Part shown: in pieces, positions 34,544-43,372 of the stretch
How positions within the stretch are numbered: position 1 is the first letter of the stretch
Layout of the letters: each line of letters opens with the position of its first letter
Origin: UBA10649 sp963749905
GTDB taxonomy: Bacteria > Actinomycetota > Actinomycetes > S36-B12
Assembly: GCA_963749905.1 (NCBI GenBank)
Contig: CAVVOF010000002.1
Coordinates: 248,001 to 312,000 of the forward strand
DNA: 64,000 nucleotides
Reading direction: 5' to 3'
Made by a program: the position numbers and the translations under genes
The notes under the pieces: generated by a model
Database searches by the model: none
What the model was told of the DNA's origin: nothing
What the model saw: only the letters and a program-made list of their open reading frames with translations

Positions 34544-35311
34544 TCAGGACCAACGCACCCTGTGATTCTCTCGCCACAGGGAGAGGAGCTCGCGATCACC
34601 CTCGACCGTGATGTTCGAGTCGTCGATGCGGTTCCACAGGACGAGGTAGAGATCCGAAGCCTCACCCGTCGCGGTCATGTCCGCAGGTCCTCCGCCGCGA
34701 ACCGTGGCGATGCCGTCGGGCGAGAAGGTGAGGCGCCATTGGTCGTCCGTGTCCGCGGTCTTGATGACGACAGTTCGGGTGGTGGACACCGGGAATGACC
34801 GCGCACGCGGGGCGAACGCCCTGACCAGCTCGTCGATCCCGTCCGATGCGAACTCCGGGTCGAACCCGGATGCGGTGCCGGTCGCATTCCCGGCGTCGAA
34901 TCGATGCACGGCCGTCTCGTGGGCCTGGCGGCGTGCCCACATCGCGAGTGGGGACGGTGCCGGCAGGAATGTCGGCATGTCATCGTCCGGTGACGCGGCC
35001 TCGAGGGATCGGACGAGGTTGGCGTTCGTCTCGAGGTACCAGTCGATCAGGTCGGCGTCTGCCGGCCAGAACACGGCGAGGTCCGGCCAGGACTCGGTGT
35101 GTTCGGAGATGTCGTCGGGGAACAGTTTCGACGTGCGTTTCGCGACGCGTGCTGCGGCCCAGAGGTGGATCTCGCTCAGGTGCCGGACCAGGTCGCGCAC
35201 GTTCCACCCTGGGCAGGCCTCGACCTCAGCCTCAAGTCCGGCTCGTCTCGCTGCGTCCGCGAAGAGCCTGCCCTCTCGTCCCACCGCGGTGATGTGCTGT
35301 GCAATCTCCAT
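34544..35311 (-). CDS. Mycothiol-dependent maleylpyruvate isomerase family protein
   Basis: 255-residue protein with an N-terminal DinB-like four-helix domain (the MDMPI-N type: CPGWNVRDLVRHLSEIHLWA, and the helix MWARRQAHETAVHRFDA) and a C-terminal domain of the same family. Members use mycothiol as a cofactor for isomerisation or detoxification; a true maleylpyruvate role is not implied because no gentisate genes are near. It follows the cupin gene by 65 bases in the same direction and is probably under the same PadR control. Confidence 0.82.
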   Translation of the reverse strand: MEIAQHITAVGREGRLFADAARRAGLEAEVEACPGWNVRDLVRHLSEIHLWAAARVAKRTSKLFPDDISEHTESWPDLAVFWPADADLIDWYLETNANLVRSLEAASPDDDMPTFLPAPSPLAMWARRQAHETAVHRFDAGNATGTASGFDPEFASDGIDELVRAFAPRARSFPVSTTRTVVIKTADTDDQWRLTFSPDGIATVRGGGPADMTATGEASDLYLVLWNRIDDSNITVEGDRELLSLWRENHRVRWS

Positions 35312-35376
35312 GTCGCCTTCCCTTCGTGCCGGCCGAGATCACCCCCCGCGATCTCGGACTCCTGATTGGACGGCCT

Positions 35377-35736
35377 CTACAGCTTGCCGACCACGTGGGC
35401 GAGGACCTCGGACATCTGGTCGTGTGGGCTGAACTCGACCATCCTCACGTCTTCCTCGACCACGATGGTGTGGCCGGCCGGCCAGTAGTAGGTCTGACCC
35501 GCGGTCACGACTTCGTCGGAGCCGTCCTCGTAGTGGACTCGGATCCGGCCATCGATGAGGTAGCCCCAGTGCGGGCACTGGCAGTGGTCCCTCTCGAGGC
35601 CCTCAAGCAGGGGGCGGAGGTCGAGCCCCGCGGGGTACTGCATGAATGCGGTGGTCATTCCGCCCCAGTCCTGACCTCGGATCATCTCTCCGAGGGACTC
35701 GTTCGCGATCGGCAGGTCCGCGACGTTGCTCTTCAT
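35377..35736 (-). CDS. Cupin domain protein
   Basis: Single-domain cupin of about 119 residues (MKSNVADLPIANE...). It has a cupin motif 1-like region (CPHWGYLIDGRIRVHYEDG) and motif 2-like (GQTYYWPAGHTIVVEED). Two histidines of a metal site may be His in CPHWG and GHTIV, but the canonical HxH pair is absent. The inner ATG at 35736 is preferred because GAGGAG lies nine bases upstream; the first ATG at 35745 would be directly next to it. The promoter is covered by PadR-type operator sites. Confidence 0.75.
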   Translation of the reverse strand: MKSNVADLPIANESLGEMIRGQDWGGMTTAFMQYPAGLDLRPLLEGLERDHCQCPHWGYLIDGRIRVHYEDGSDEVVTAGQTYYWPAGHTIVVEEDVRMVEFSPHDQMSEVLAHVVGKL

Positions 35737-35765
35737 CCTGACCATCTCCTCAAGTTGGCTCTCGA

Positions 35766-35817
35766 TACTGCAACTTGCAGTAGGTCATTCCTATACTGCA
35801 ATGTGCAGTAGAGTCAA
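35766..35817. promoter_or_regulatory. Two PadR-type operators over the cupin promoter
   Basis: Two perfect inverted repeats with identical seven-base arms: TACTGCAACTTGCAGTA (35766-35782) and TACTGCAATGTGCAGTA (35794-35810), centres 28 bases apart. On the minus strand TTGACT (35812-35817) and TATAGG (35790-35795) are spaced by 16 bases and enclose the second site exactly, forming the cupin promoter. The divergent padR gene starts 11 bases beyond the second site, so repression and autoregulation are expected. Confidence 0.8.
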
Positions 35818-35821
35818 GGGT

Positions 35822-36496
35822 GTGTCGACACGAATGACTACCTCGTCGTTCGCCGTGCTCGCGCTGCTCAGCCTGCAGCCGTGGACGGCCTACGAACTCA
35901 CCCAGCAGGCCCACCGCAGCCTCCGCTACGCCTGGCCCAAGTCGGAGCGCCTGATCTACTCCGAGCCCAAGAAACTCGTCGAGCTGGGGTTCGCCACCGT
36001 TGATCAGACTGGCGTGGGCAACCGCACCCGCACCACCTATGCCATCACCGACGAGGGTCGCCAGGCGCTGAACGAGTGGACGACGACCCGTACTCAACCA
36101 CCCCGGCTCGAGATCGAAGCCCTCCTGAGGCTCCTCTTCGCCGACCACGGATCACGAGACGACCTGCTCAGGGCCCTCGACGAGTTCGAGGGCGATATCG
36201 GGGAGAAGCACCGCACCATCGTCGAACTCATGGGGACGTACCTCGACGGCGGACACCCCTTCCCGCAACGGACTCACCTGTCGGTGCTGTTCGCGACGTT
36301 CCAGATCGAGATGATGAAGACCTTCGAGCGGTGGGTCCAGTTCGCGCGGGAGGAGATCGACGCGTGGCCGACCACGCGCGACCTCGGCATGACACCGCGT
36401 ACCGAAGAACTCACGCGCCTCCTCGCGGCCGACCAGTCGCCCCTGGACCGGTGGGCCTCCGACGTGCGGCATCGCGACGTCCCGGCCGACGGCTAG
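35822..36496 (+). CDS. PadR family transcriptional regulator
   Basis: 224 aa from the GTG at 35822 (or 220 from the ATG at 35834). The N-terminal winged helix (FAVLALLSLQPWTAYELTQQ, then SEPKKLVELGFATV and NRTRTTYAITDEGRQAL) is typical of PadR; the helical C-terminal dimerisation domain is of the long Vir_act_alpha_C type. Two perfect palindromes just upstream are its likely binding sites. Its stop overlaps the ureohydrolase stop by four bases, head to tail. Confidence 0.88.
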   Translation: MSTRMTTSSFAVLALLSLQPWTAYELTQQAHRSLRYAWPKSERLIYSEPKKLVELGFATVDQTGVGNRTRTTYAITDEGRQALNEWTTTRTQPPRLEIEALLRLLFADHGSRDDLLRALDEFEGDIGEKHRTIVELMGTYLDGGHPFPQRTHLSVLFATFQIEMMKTFERWVQFAREEIDAWPTTRDLGMTPRTEELTRLLAADQSPLDRWASDVRHRDVPADG

Positions 36497-37518
36497 TCCC
36501 GGGGCGTCCGCCCGTCGAGCAGCGGCCGACCCGAGTCCCATCGCGTCCCATCGCGCTCGTCCTGGCGGCGTCGCGCGATCGCCGAGAGGGCCTCGAGCAC
36601 GACGCGGTTGCCCAGCAGCGCGGTGATGTCGGCATGGTCGAACGGCGGGGCCACTTCGACCACGTCCATCCCCACGATGGGCACCTCGTAGCAGATCCGG
36701 CGCACCGCATCGAGCAGCTGCCGGGCGGACAGGCCCCCGGGTTCGGGCGTCCCGGTACCCGGTGCGTGACCCGGATCGCAGACGTCGATGTCCACGCTGA
36801 GGAACACGCCGTCGCAGTCGTCCAGGGCGATCGACAGGGCCTCCGTGAGGCACTCGGCCAGGCCTCGCTCGACGATCTCGGTCATCTCATAGCTGCGCAT
36901 GCCCTGCTCGGCCATCCACGCGAGGACGTCGGGCGGCGGCCAGTACCCGCGCAGGCCCATCTGCAGGAAGCGATCCCCCCGGGCCGCGCCCGACTCGATG
37001 AGCCGCCGCATCGGCTGCCCGTGCCCGATGAGTGATCCGAAGCTGATGTCGCCCGTGTCGGCGTGCGCGTCGAAGTGGATCACCGACACCCGGCCCCATC
37101 CGCGGGCACGGGCCACTCCCGTGACGTTCGGCCACGTGACGGTGTGGTCGCCGCCGAGCACGAGGGGCATCGCGCCGCTGTCGGCAACTGCCTGCACCAC
37201 CCGCTCCAGCGCGGCGCAGGACCGTTCGGCGTCGCCGCTGAACATCTCGACGTCACCCGCGTCGTAGACCCGCAGATCCCGGAGGCCGTCCACGCGCATC
37301 GCCAGAGAGGGGCGCGACCCGTCGTGCTCGAGATAGCAGGCAGCGCGGAGCGCGGAGGGCCCGAAGCGTGCGCCACTCCGATAGGACGTGCCGCCGTCGA
37401 ACGGCGCGCCCACGATGACGACGTCCGCGTCCGCGAACGTCTCCGGGGACTCGACCGAGCAGCGGTCGACGCCGAGGAAGGTGAAGTCCGGGCCGTACAT
37501 CGAGCCGTACCTGGTCAT
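36493..37518 (-). CDS. speB: Agmatinase/ureohydrolase family enzyme
   Basis: Binuclear manganese ureohydrolase that releases urea from guanidino compounds (agmatine to putrescine, or guanidinobutyrate to GABA). Metal ligands are visible: His125 (GGDHT), Asp150/His152/Asp154 (FDAHADTG) and Asp243/Asp245 (SVDIDVCDPGHAPGTG). Length 341 aa. It follows the FAD oxidoreductase by 28 bases. No arginine decarboxylase is in the window, so imported agmatine or a guanidino acid may be the real substrate. Confidence 0.88.
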   Translation of the reverse strand: MTRYGSMYGPDFTFLGVDRCSVESPETFADADVVIVGAPFDGGTSYRSGARFGPSALRAACYLEHDGSRPSLAMRVDGLRDLRVYDAGDVEMFSGDAERSCAALERVVQAVADSGAMPLVLGGDHTVTWPNVTGVARARGWGRVSVIHFDAHADTGDISFGSLIGHGQPMRRLIESGAARGDRFLQMGLRGYWPPPDVLAWMAEQGMRSYEMTEIVERGLAECLTEALSIALDDCDGVFLSVDIDVCDPGHAPGTGTPEPGGLSARQLLDAVRRICYEVPIVGMDVVEVAPPFDHADITALLGNRVVLEALSAIARRRQDERDGTRWDSGRPLLDGRTPRD

Positions 37519-37546
37519 GGCCTCAACCTACGTTCAGATGCGGCCG

Positions 37547-38965
37547 TCAGGAGTCGAATCCCAGCCCCAGTCGATCGAGCAGCCCCAGCCAAGGTCCGCG
37601 CCGGCCCTCGTTCGCGTCGGATCGCTGGATCTCCCGCGTGGTCAGGGAGATGGCAGCCGACCGGAACGGCTCAGGAGGGAAGGGCAGCGGCTTGCTGCGC
37701 ACCATCTCCAGTCGCGTGCGCTCGGTGTCGTGGCCGTCCAACAGGTCCAGCATGGTGGCGGCGCCGAATCGCGAGGCTCCCACGCCCAGACCGGTGTACC
37801 CGATCACATAGCCGACGCGACCGTCGAATGCGGTGCCCCAGAAGGCCGTGAACCGCGAGCAGGTGTCGATGGCCCCGCCCCAGGCGTGCGAGAACTTGAT
37901 CCCGGTCAGCTGAGGGAAGGTCTGCAGGAAGTGCTCGGCGAGCCGCTCGTACGACTCTCGGCTGTGCTCGAACCGCGGACCGAACCCGTTGCCACGGTGG
38001 TAGACGGCGTCATAGCCGCCCCACAGGATGCGTCCATCGTCTGTGGTCCGGTAGTAGTGGAACTGGTTGCCGGTGTCGCTGACTCCCTCGCGCCCGGACC
38101 ACCCGACTGCAGCCGCCTGTTCCGGCGACAGGGGCTCGGTCATGAGCACGTAGTCGTACACCGGCACCACATAGTGACCGAGGCGCTTGAGCAGCGGCGG
38201 GTAGGCGTTGGTGGCCAGTGCGACCCGGTCGGCGTGGACGACACCACGGCGGGTGCTGACCATGACCGAGTCCTCGCGCTTGACCATGCCGGTCACGGGA
38301 GTGCGCTCGAACAGGCGGACCCCGAGCCGCAGGCAGGCCTCCCGAAGACCCCATGCCAGTCGGGCCGGATCGACCAGCGCGACCCCGTGCGGGTCATACA
38401 GGGCGCCGAGGTAGGTGGGCGAGTCCACCCGCGCCCGAACCTCGTCACGGTCCAGCAACAGCACGTCCTCCCCCAGCGCCTGCTGCTCCGCGGCCTCCTC
38501 CTCGAGGTGGGCCAACTGGTAGTCGGCCAGGGCGACATCCAGTTCCCCGGTGCGCACGAAGTCGCACTCGATGCCGAGCTCGGCGACGGTGCGCTCGATC
38601 GCATCGAGGTTCTCCCGGCCGAGGCGCTGGAGCGTCGACATCTCGTTCGGCCACCTGCCCATGCCGTTCGCGAAGCCGTGGGTCAAGGACGACGAGACGA
38701 AGCCGCCATTGCGGCCGGTGGCGCCTTGAGCGACGCGGGCGCCCTCGACCAGGACCACGTCCCGACCGGGCTCGGCCTGCTTGGCCAGCAAGGCCGTCCA
38801 CAGGCCCGTGAAACCGGCGCCGATGACCAGCAGGTCGGCGTGGGTGGCACCGACCAGCTCATCCGCCGCATCGGGCCGCTCGGCCCGGTCGAGCCAGTAG
38901 ACGGAGGGTCGGACATGGGACAGGGAGGCCAGTGCCTCCGGACTCGGGGTACTGCTGAACTGCAC
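37547..38965 (-). CDS. FAD-dependent amine oxidoreductase (PuuB/DAO family), copy 1
   Basis: 472-residue flavoenzyme with the FAD-binding VIGAGFTGLWTALL at about residue 47 and ATGRNGGFVSSSLTHG, the usual form of gamma-glutamylputrescine oxidase and related enzymes that oxidise primary amines to aldehydes. Conserved C-terminal GYTGLGVGASRFGA is present. No gamma-glutamylputrescine synthetase is in the window, so direct putrescine or another amine may be the substrate. It sits between potC and the ureohydrolase and shares its family with the enzyme at 56567-57952. Confidence 0.85.
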   Translation of the reverse strand: MQFSSTPSPEALASLSHVRPSVYWLDRAERPDAADELVGATHADLLVIGAGFTGLWTALLAKQAEPGRDVVLVEGARVAQGATGRNGGFVSSSLTHGFANGMGRWPNEMSTLQRLGRENLDAIERTVAELGIECDFVRTGELDVALADYQLAHLEEEAAEQQALGEDVLLLDRDEVRARVDSPTYLGALYDPHGVALVDPARLAWGLREACLRLGVRLFERTPVTGMVKREDSVMVSTRRGVVHADRVALATNAYPPLLKRLGHYVVPVYDYVLMTEPLSPEQAAAVGWSGREGVSDTGNQFHYYRTTDDGRILWGGYDAVYHRGNGFGPRFEHSRESYERLAEHFLQTFPQLTGIKFSHAWGGAIDTCSRFTAFWGTAFDGRVGYVIGYTGLGVGASRFGAATMLDLLDGHDTERTRLEMVRSKPLPFPPEPFRSAAISLTTREIQRSDANEGRRGPWLGLLDRLGLGFDS

Positions 38966-39110
38966 GAGATCTCCTCGAAGACGAAACGGATCGGAGAGCG
39001 GAGCCCACTGCCCCGTCGTCCCACCAGTCCCTTCGAGTGTGCCGTGGCCGTCGCCGACCCGCGGATGTTTCGTCGATTCTAGCCGGTGCAGCTACCCGCG
39101 CCGCCCCACG

Positions 39111-39959
39111 CTAGGAGCGCGACAGCGCGTCCACCGCGGCCAGTGGCTTGTCCTCGACGACGGAAGCTGCCTCCAATGCCTTCTGGCGACGCCACGCGAT
39201 GAACTGACCACCGAGGACCACCGCAAGGGCGACCAGGAACACGATGGTGGCCAGCGCATTGACCTGCACCGGGATGCCGCGCTGAGCCGCGCCCCAGATG
39301 TAGATCGGGAAGGTCACGAGGGTGCCCGCGTTGAAGAAGCTGATGATGAAGTCGTCGAAGGACAGCGAGAAGCCCAGCAGGGCCGCACCCAGGATGCCCG
39401 GCAGCACCAGCGGGAAGGTCACATAGCGGAACACCGCACGCGGCGAGGCGTACAGGTCGCGCGCGGCCTCCTCGAGTCGGGGATCCATGCCCTGCAGGCG
39501 CGCCTTCACGGTCACCACGACGAAGGAGATGATGAACATGATGTGCGCGATGATGACCGTCATCTCGCCGAGGGGGAACCGCAGGTTGAGGAACAGCGCC
39601 AGCAGACTGGCGCCCATCACGACCTCGGGCGTCGCCATCGGCATGAAGATGAGCAGGTTCGTCGTGCTGCGACCGCGGAAGCGGTAGCGCACCAGGGCGA
39701 AGGAGACCATCGTGCCCAGGATCGTCGCGACGATGGTCGCGATGATGCCGATCTCGATGCTCTTCACGAACGAGGTGCAGACTCCCGGGACGCCGCACAG
39801 GTTGGTCCAGCCGTCCAAGGAGAACTGGTTCCAGGTGATGTTGTACTTGCCCGAGGGCTTGTTGAACGACAGCACCATGATCACGGCGATCGGGATGAAC
39901 AGGTAGACCAACACGAGGATCGCGACGATCCTCAGCAGGTTCCTGCGGAGCCAGCGCAT
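39111..39959 (-). CDS. potC: Spermidine/putrescine ABC transporter permease PotC
   Basis: Inner-membrane permease, 282 aa with six predicted helices. The EAA-type motif that contacts the ATPase reads EEAARDLYASPRAVFRYVTFPL. The Q/F-rich N-terminus with YNITWNQFSLDGW is typical of PotC. The ATG shares one base with the potB stop codon. It is the last gene of the potDABC order. Confidence 0.93.
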   Translation of the reverse strand: MRWLRRNLLRIVAILVLVYLFIPIAVIMVLSFNKPSGKYNITWNQFSLDGWTNLCGVPGVCTSFVKSIEIGIIATIVATILGTMVSFALVRYRFRGRSTTNLLIFMPMATPEVVMGASLLALFLNLRFPLGEMTVIIAHIMFIISFVVVTVKARLQGMDPRLEEAARDLYASPRAVFRYVTFPLVLPGILGAALLGFSLSFDDFIISFFNAGTLVTFPIYIWGAAQRGIPVQVNALATIVFLVALAVVLGGQFIAWRRQKALEAASVVEDKPLAAVDALSRS

Positions 39960-40852
39960 CAGACCAGGTCCTCCGTCCCCGCCTTGCGGATGTAGGTGAA
40001 GACGAGCGCCAGGATGATGACCATCAACATCACCGACAGGGCACTGGCGGTCGGGTAGTCGCGGAACTGGATGAAGTTGATCTGGATGGCGTTGCCGATC
40101 ATCCGGTCACCGGTCGACCCCAGCAGCTGAGCGTTGATGTAGTCGCCGGCAGCGGGGATGAAGGTCAGCAGCGTTCCCGCGACCACGCCGGGCAGGGACA
40201 GCGGCCAGGTGACCTTCCGGAAGGTCGTCGCGGGTGACGCATACAGGTCGTTCGCCGCCTCCTGCACCCGCGGATCGATCTTCTCCAGGGCGGCGTACAG
40301 CGGCAGGATCATGAAGGGCAGGAAGTTGTACGTGAGGCCGGCCACGACCGCGATGCCGGTGTTGAGGATCCGGTCGTCGGGCAGCAGGTGCAAGGCGTTG
40401 AGGGTGCTGGTGATGATGCCCTCGTCGGCCAGGATCGTCTTCCACGCGTACGTCCGCAGCAGGAAGGACGCGAACGACGGCGCGATGACCAGGACGAGCA
40501 TCAGTGAGCGCCACCGGCCCGCCTTGAAGGCGATGAAGTAGGCCAGCGGGTAGGCGATGAGCAGCGCCAGTCCGGTGGCGATGCCGGCGTAGACGAAGGA
40601 CCGGACGTACAGCTCCCAGTACTCGGCGAGCGCGTCCGTGTAGTTGCCGAGCTGGAAGGCCGGCTGGTACTTGCCCGACTTGCCCGGGATGGGCGCCTGG
40701 AGGCTGGTCAGGAACAGCGTGATGAACGGGATCGCGAAGAAGATTCCCAGCCACGCCATGCCCGGCAGCAGCAGCACATAGCCCGTCTTGGACGACCTCT
40801 GCGCGACTTCGGCAGGAGCCTTCTGCGCCGAGGTCGGGACGACAGCGACCAT
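39959..40852 (-). CDS. potB: Spermidine/putrescine ABC transporter permease PotB
   Basis: Inner-membrane permease, 297 aa with six helices. Its EAA motif is QEAANDLYASPATTFRKVTWPL. The N-terminal GYVLLLPGMAWLGIFFAIPF is family-typical. It starts three bases after potA and overlaps potC by one base, so the two permeases and ATPase are translated together. Confidence 0.93.
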   Translation of the reverse strand: MVAVVPTSAQKAPAEVAQRSSKTGYVLLLPGMAWLGIFFAIPFITLFLTSLQAPIPGKSGKYQPAFQLGNYTDALAEYWELYVRSFVYAGIATGLALLIAYPLAYFIAFKAGRWRSLMLVLVIAPSFASFLLRTYAWKTILADEGIITSTLNALHLLPDDRILNTGIAVVAGLTYNFLPFMILPLYAALEKIDPRVQEAANDLYASPATTFRKVTWPLSLPGVVAGTLLTFIPAAGDYINAQLLGSTGDRMIGNAIQINFIQFRDYPTASALSVMLMVIILALVFTYIRKAGTEDLV

Positions 40853-40855
40853 GGA

Positions 40856-42034
40856 TCAGCCTTCCGTGGCCGACGGCGCGTGCAGGACCTCGAGCACCTC
40901 TGGATCGACGCCGGCGCTCTCTCCACCACTGCCGTCGAGCCCGAAGGTGTGCTTGGGCGACCAGTGCAGGACGACCTCGTCGCCGACGTCGCAGCGGTCG
41001 CCGACCACCACGTTCTGCTCGAAGACGATGAACTCCTGGCCCCACGGGGCGCGAACGAGGTACTGGGTCGAGACGCCCATGTAGGACACGTCCGTGACCC
41101 GACCCGTGATCCGGTTGTGGTGCTCGGGCACCTGCCCCGCATCGGAGGCGTCGAGGATGGTGATCTTCTCGGGGCGCACACCCGCCACCATGCTGGTACT
41201 CGTGCCTGCGCAGCGCTCCGACGGCACGACGAAGTTCTGCCCGTGCGCGGAGACGATGATGTCGTCGCCCGACGTGCCGCTGCGCTCGCCGGCGATCAGG
41301 TTCGCCTGACCCAGGAAGTTGGCCACGAACACGGTCTGCGGCAGCTCGTAGATGTCCGCCGGATGCCCCATCTGCTCGATCCGGCCCTTGTTCATCACGG
41401 CGACCGTGTCGGCCATGGTCATGGCCTCCTCCTGGTCGTGCGTGACATGCACGAAGGTGGTGCCCACCTCGACCTGGATCCGCTTGAGCTCGATCTGCAT
41501 CTGCCGCCGCAGCTTGAGGTCGAGAGCGCCGAGCGGCTCATCCAGCAGGAGAACTCCCGGGTGGTTGATCAGCGCCCGAGCGACCGCCACGCGCTGCTGC
41601 TGCCCGCCGGAGAGCTGCGTGGGCTTGCGCCGCGCGAACGGCGCAAGCTCCACCAGCTCGAGCATGTCCTCGACCGGCTTCTGCACGTCCTTGATGCCCC
41701 GCCGACGCAGGCCGAAGGCGACGTTCTCGAAGATGTCGAGGTGCGGGAAGAGCGCGTAGGACTGGAAGACGGTGTTGACCGGCCGCTCGAAAGCGCGCAG
41801 ACGGGTGATGTCGCGATCGCCCAGGCTGATCGTTCCCGCCGTCGGATCCTCGAGCCCGGCGACCATCCGGAGCGTGGTCGTCTTGCCACAGCCGGAGGCC
41901 CCCAGCAGTGCGAAGAACGAGCCCGCCGGGATGGTGAGGTTCAGGTCGTCCACCGCGGTGAAGTCCCCGAAGCTCTTGGTCAGACCCTGCATATGAAGGT
42001 CCGTGACCTCCACGTTCTCGGCGGATGCGGCCAC
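40856..42034 (-). CDS. potA: Spermidine/putrescine ABC transporter ATPase PotA
   Basis: Cytoplasmic ATPase of the importer. Walker A is GASGCGKTT, the signature LSGGQQQR, Walker B VLLLDEP with the H-loop in HVTHDQEEAM. The C-terminal TOBE-like regulatory domain follows (GVRPEKITIL). Length is 392 aa. The gap to potD is 43 bases. Confidence 0.95.
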   Translation of the reverse strand: MAASAENVEVTDLHMQGLTKSFGDFTAVDDLNLTIPAGSFFALLGASGCGKTTTLRMVAGLEDPTAGTISLGDRDITRLRAFERPVNTVFQSYALFPHLDIFENVAFGLRRRGIKDVQKPVEDMLELVELAPFARRKPTQLSGGQQQRVAVARALINHPGVLLLDEPLGALDLKLRRQMQIELKRIQVEVGTTFVHVTHDQEEAMTMADTVAVMNKGRIEQMGHPADIYELPQTVFVANFLGQANLIAGERSGTSGDDIIVSAHGQNFVVPSERCAGTSTSMVAGVRPEKITILDASDAGQVPEHHNRITGRVTDVSYMGVSTQYLVRAPWGQEFIVFEQNVVVGDRCDVGDEVVLHWSPKHTFGLDGSGGESAGVDPEVLEVLHAPSATEG

Positions 42035-42077
42035 TGCCGTCCTTCCCTTCCTGCTGTCTGTCGGGCCCGAAGGCAGG

Positions 42078-43298
42078 TCAGTTGCCGATTGCCTTCTGGA
42101 ACTCGCGCTCGTACTGCTCGTTCTGCTCGGGCGTCAACTCCATGAAGACGTAAGTCTGGTCCAAGGTGGCCTGCGAGGGGAAGATGAATTCGCTGGCGGC
42201 CAGCTCGGGGTCGATGGCCTCCATGGCAGCCTGGGCGCCCTCGACGGGGCAGATGTAGTTCACGTAGGCGGCAACCTCCGCGGCGACGTCCGGGTTGTAG
42301 TAGTAGTTCATGATCAGCTCGGCGTTCTTCTTGTGCTGCGCGAGTGCCGGGATGACCATGTTGTCGGTCCACAGGGTGCCGCCCGACTCCGGGATCTCGA
42401 ACGCGAACTCGTCGCCGAGGGCGAAGATGTCGCCCGACCACCCGATGACGGCGATGACGTCGCCGGACTCGAGGGCCGCGATGTAGTCGTTGCCGGTGAC
42501 CTGACGGATCTGCCCGCTGTCGACCTGCTGCGCGAGAACCTCGACAGCCTGGCTGTACTCGTCGTCGGTGAAGTTGGACGGGTCGAAGCCCTGCGCCGCC
42601 AGGATGACACCCATGGTGTCGCGCATCTCGGAGAGCACGGTGACGCGGCCCTTGAGCGCCGGGTTGAAGAGCTGGTCCAACGTGGTCAGCGAGTCGGTGC
42701 CAGTGGCGTCCTTGTACGAGGAGATGTTGTATCCGAAGCCGCCGATCCCTGACTGCCAAGGCAGCGTGTACTCACGGTTGGGGTCGAAGGAGACACTCGC
42801 GAGGCGCGGGATGATGTTGCCGGAGTTGGGCATGGACGCCTTGTCGAGCTTCTGCGCATAGCCGTTCTGGATCCACAGCGCGGCCATCCAGTCGGTGAGG
42901 ACGACCAGGTCGCGGCCGATGTCCTGGCCCTGCTCCAGCTGGGTCCGGACCTTGGCGTAGAACTCGTTGTTGTCGTTGACGTCCTCCGTGTAGGTGACGG
43001 TGATGCCGTTCTCCTCCTGGAAGCGCTCCAGGGTGGGGCGGCTGCCGGTCTCCTCGTCGACGTCGATGTAGAGCGGCCAGTTGGACCAGTTGGCGGCCTT
43101 GTCGGTGTCGCTCATGTCCTCTGCGGCAGCAGCGGAGGCCTCGCCTGAGGCATCACCCTCGTCACCGCCCGCACCGCAGGCGGCCGCGACCATGGCCGCG
43201 CTGCCGATGCCGGCGGCCTGCAGGAGGCGACGGCGCGATACCGATGACGACATGGTCCCCGCGATAGCGGCGATGGTCTCGTTGCGCTTGCTGATCAT
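42078..43298 (-). CDS. potD: Spermidine/putrescine-binding lipoprotein PotD
   Basis: Solute-binding protein feeding PotABC. The ATG at 43298 is preceded by GGAGG eight bases upstream. Its signal has SVSRRRLLQAAGIGSAAMVAAAC, with Tat-like arginines and a lipobox. Mature motifs NWPLYIDVDEETG, TGNDYIAALESGD and GWSGDIFALG match the orphan PotD at 29756-30961. Length 406 aa. It follows the aldehyde dehydrogenase by 74 bases in the same direction. Confidence 0.93.
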   Translation of the reverse strand: MISKRNETIAAIAGTMSSSVSRRRLLQAAGIGSAAMVAAACGAGGDEGDASGEASAAAAEDMSDTDKAANWSNWPLYIDVDEETGSRPTLERFQEENGITVTYTEDVNDNNEFYAKVRTQLEQGQDIGRDLVVLTDWMAALWIQNGYAQKLDKASMPNSGNIIPRLASVSFDPNREYTLPWQSGIGGFGYNISSYKDATGTDSLTTLDQLFNPALKGRVTVLSEMRDTMGVILAAQGFDPSNFTDDEYSQAVEVLAQQVDSGQIRQVTGNDYIAALESGDVIAVIGWSGDIFALGDEFAFEIPESGGTLWTDNMVIPALAQHKKNAELIMNYYYNPDVAAEVAAYVNYICPVEGAQAAMEAIDPELAASEFIFPSQATLDQTYVFMELTPEQNEQYEREFQKAIGN

Positions 43299-43372
43299 GT
43301 GTCGTTCCTCCGGTTCGCGATTTCGTATCTTGCTCGGTCTCGGCGTGCTTTGGTCGGTTTCGGTGAAGCTGG

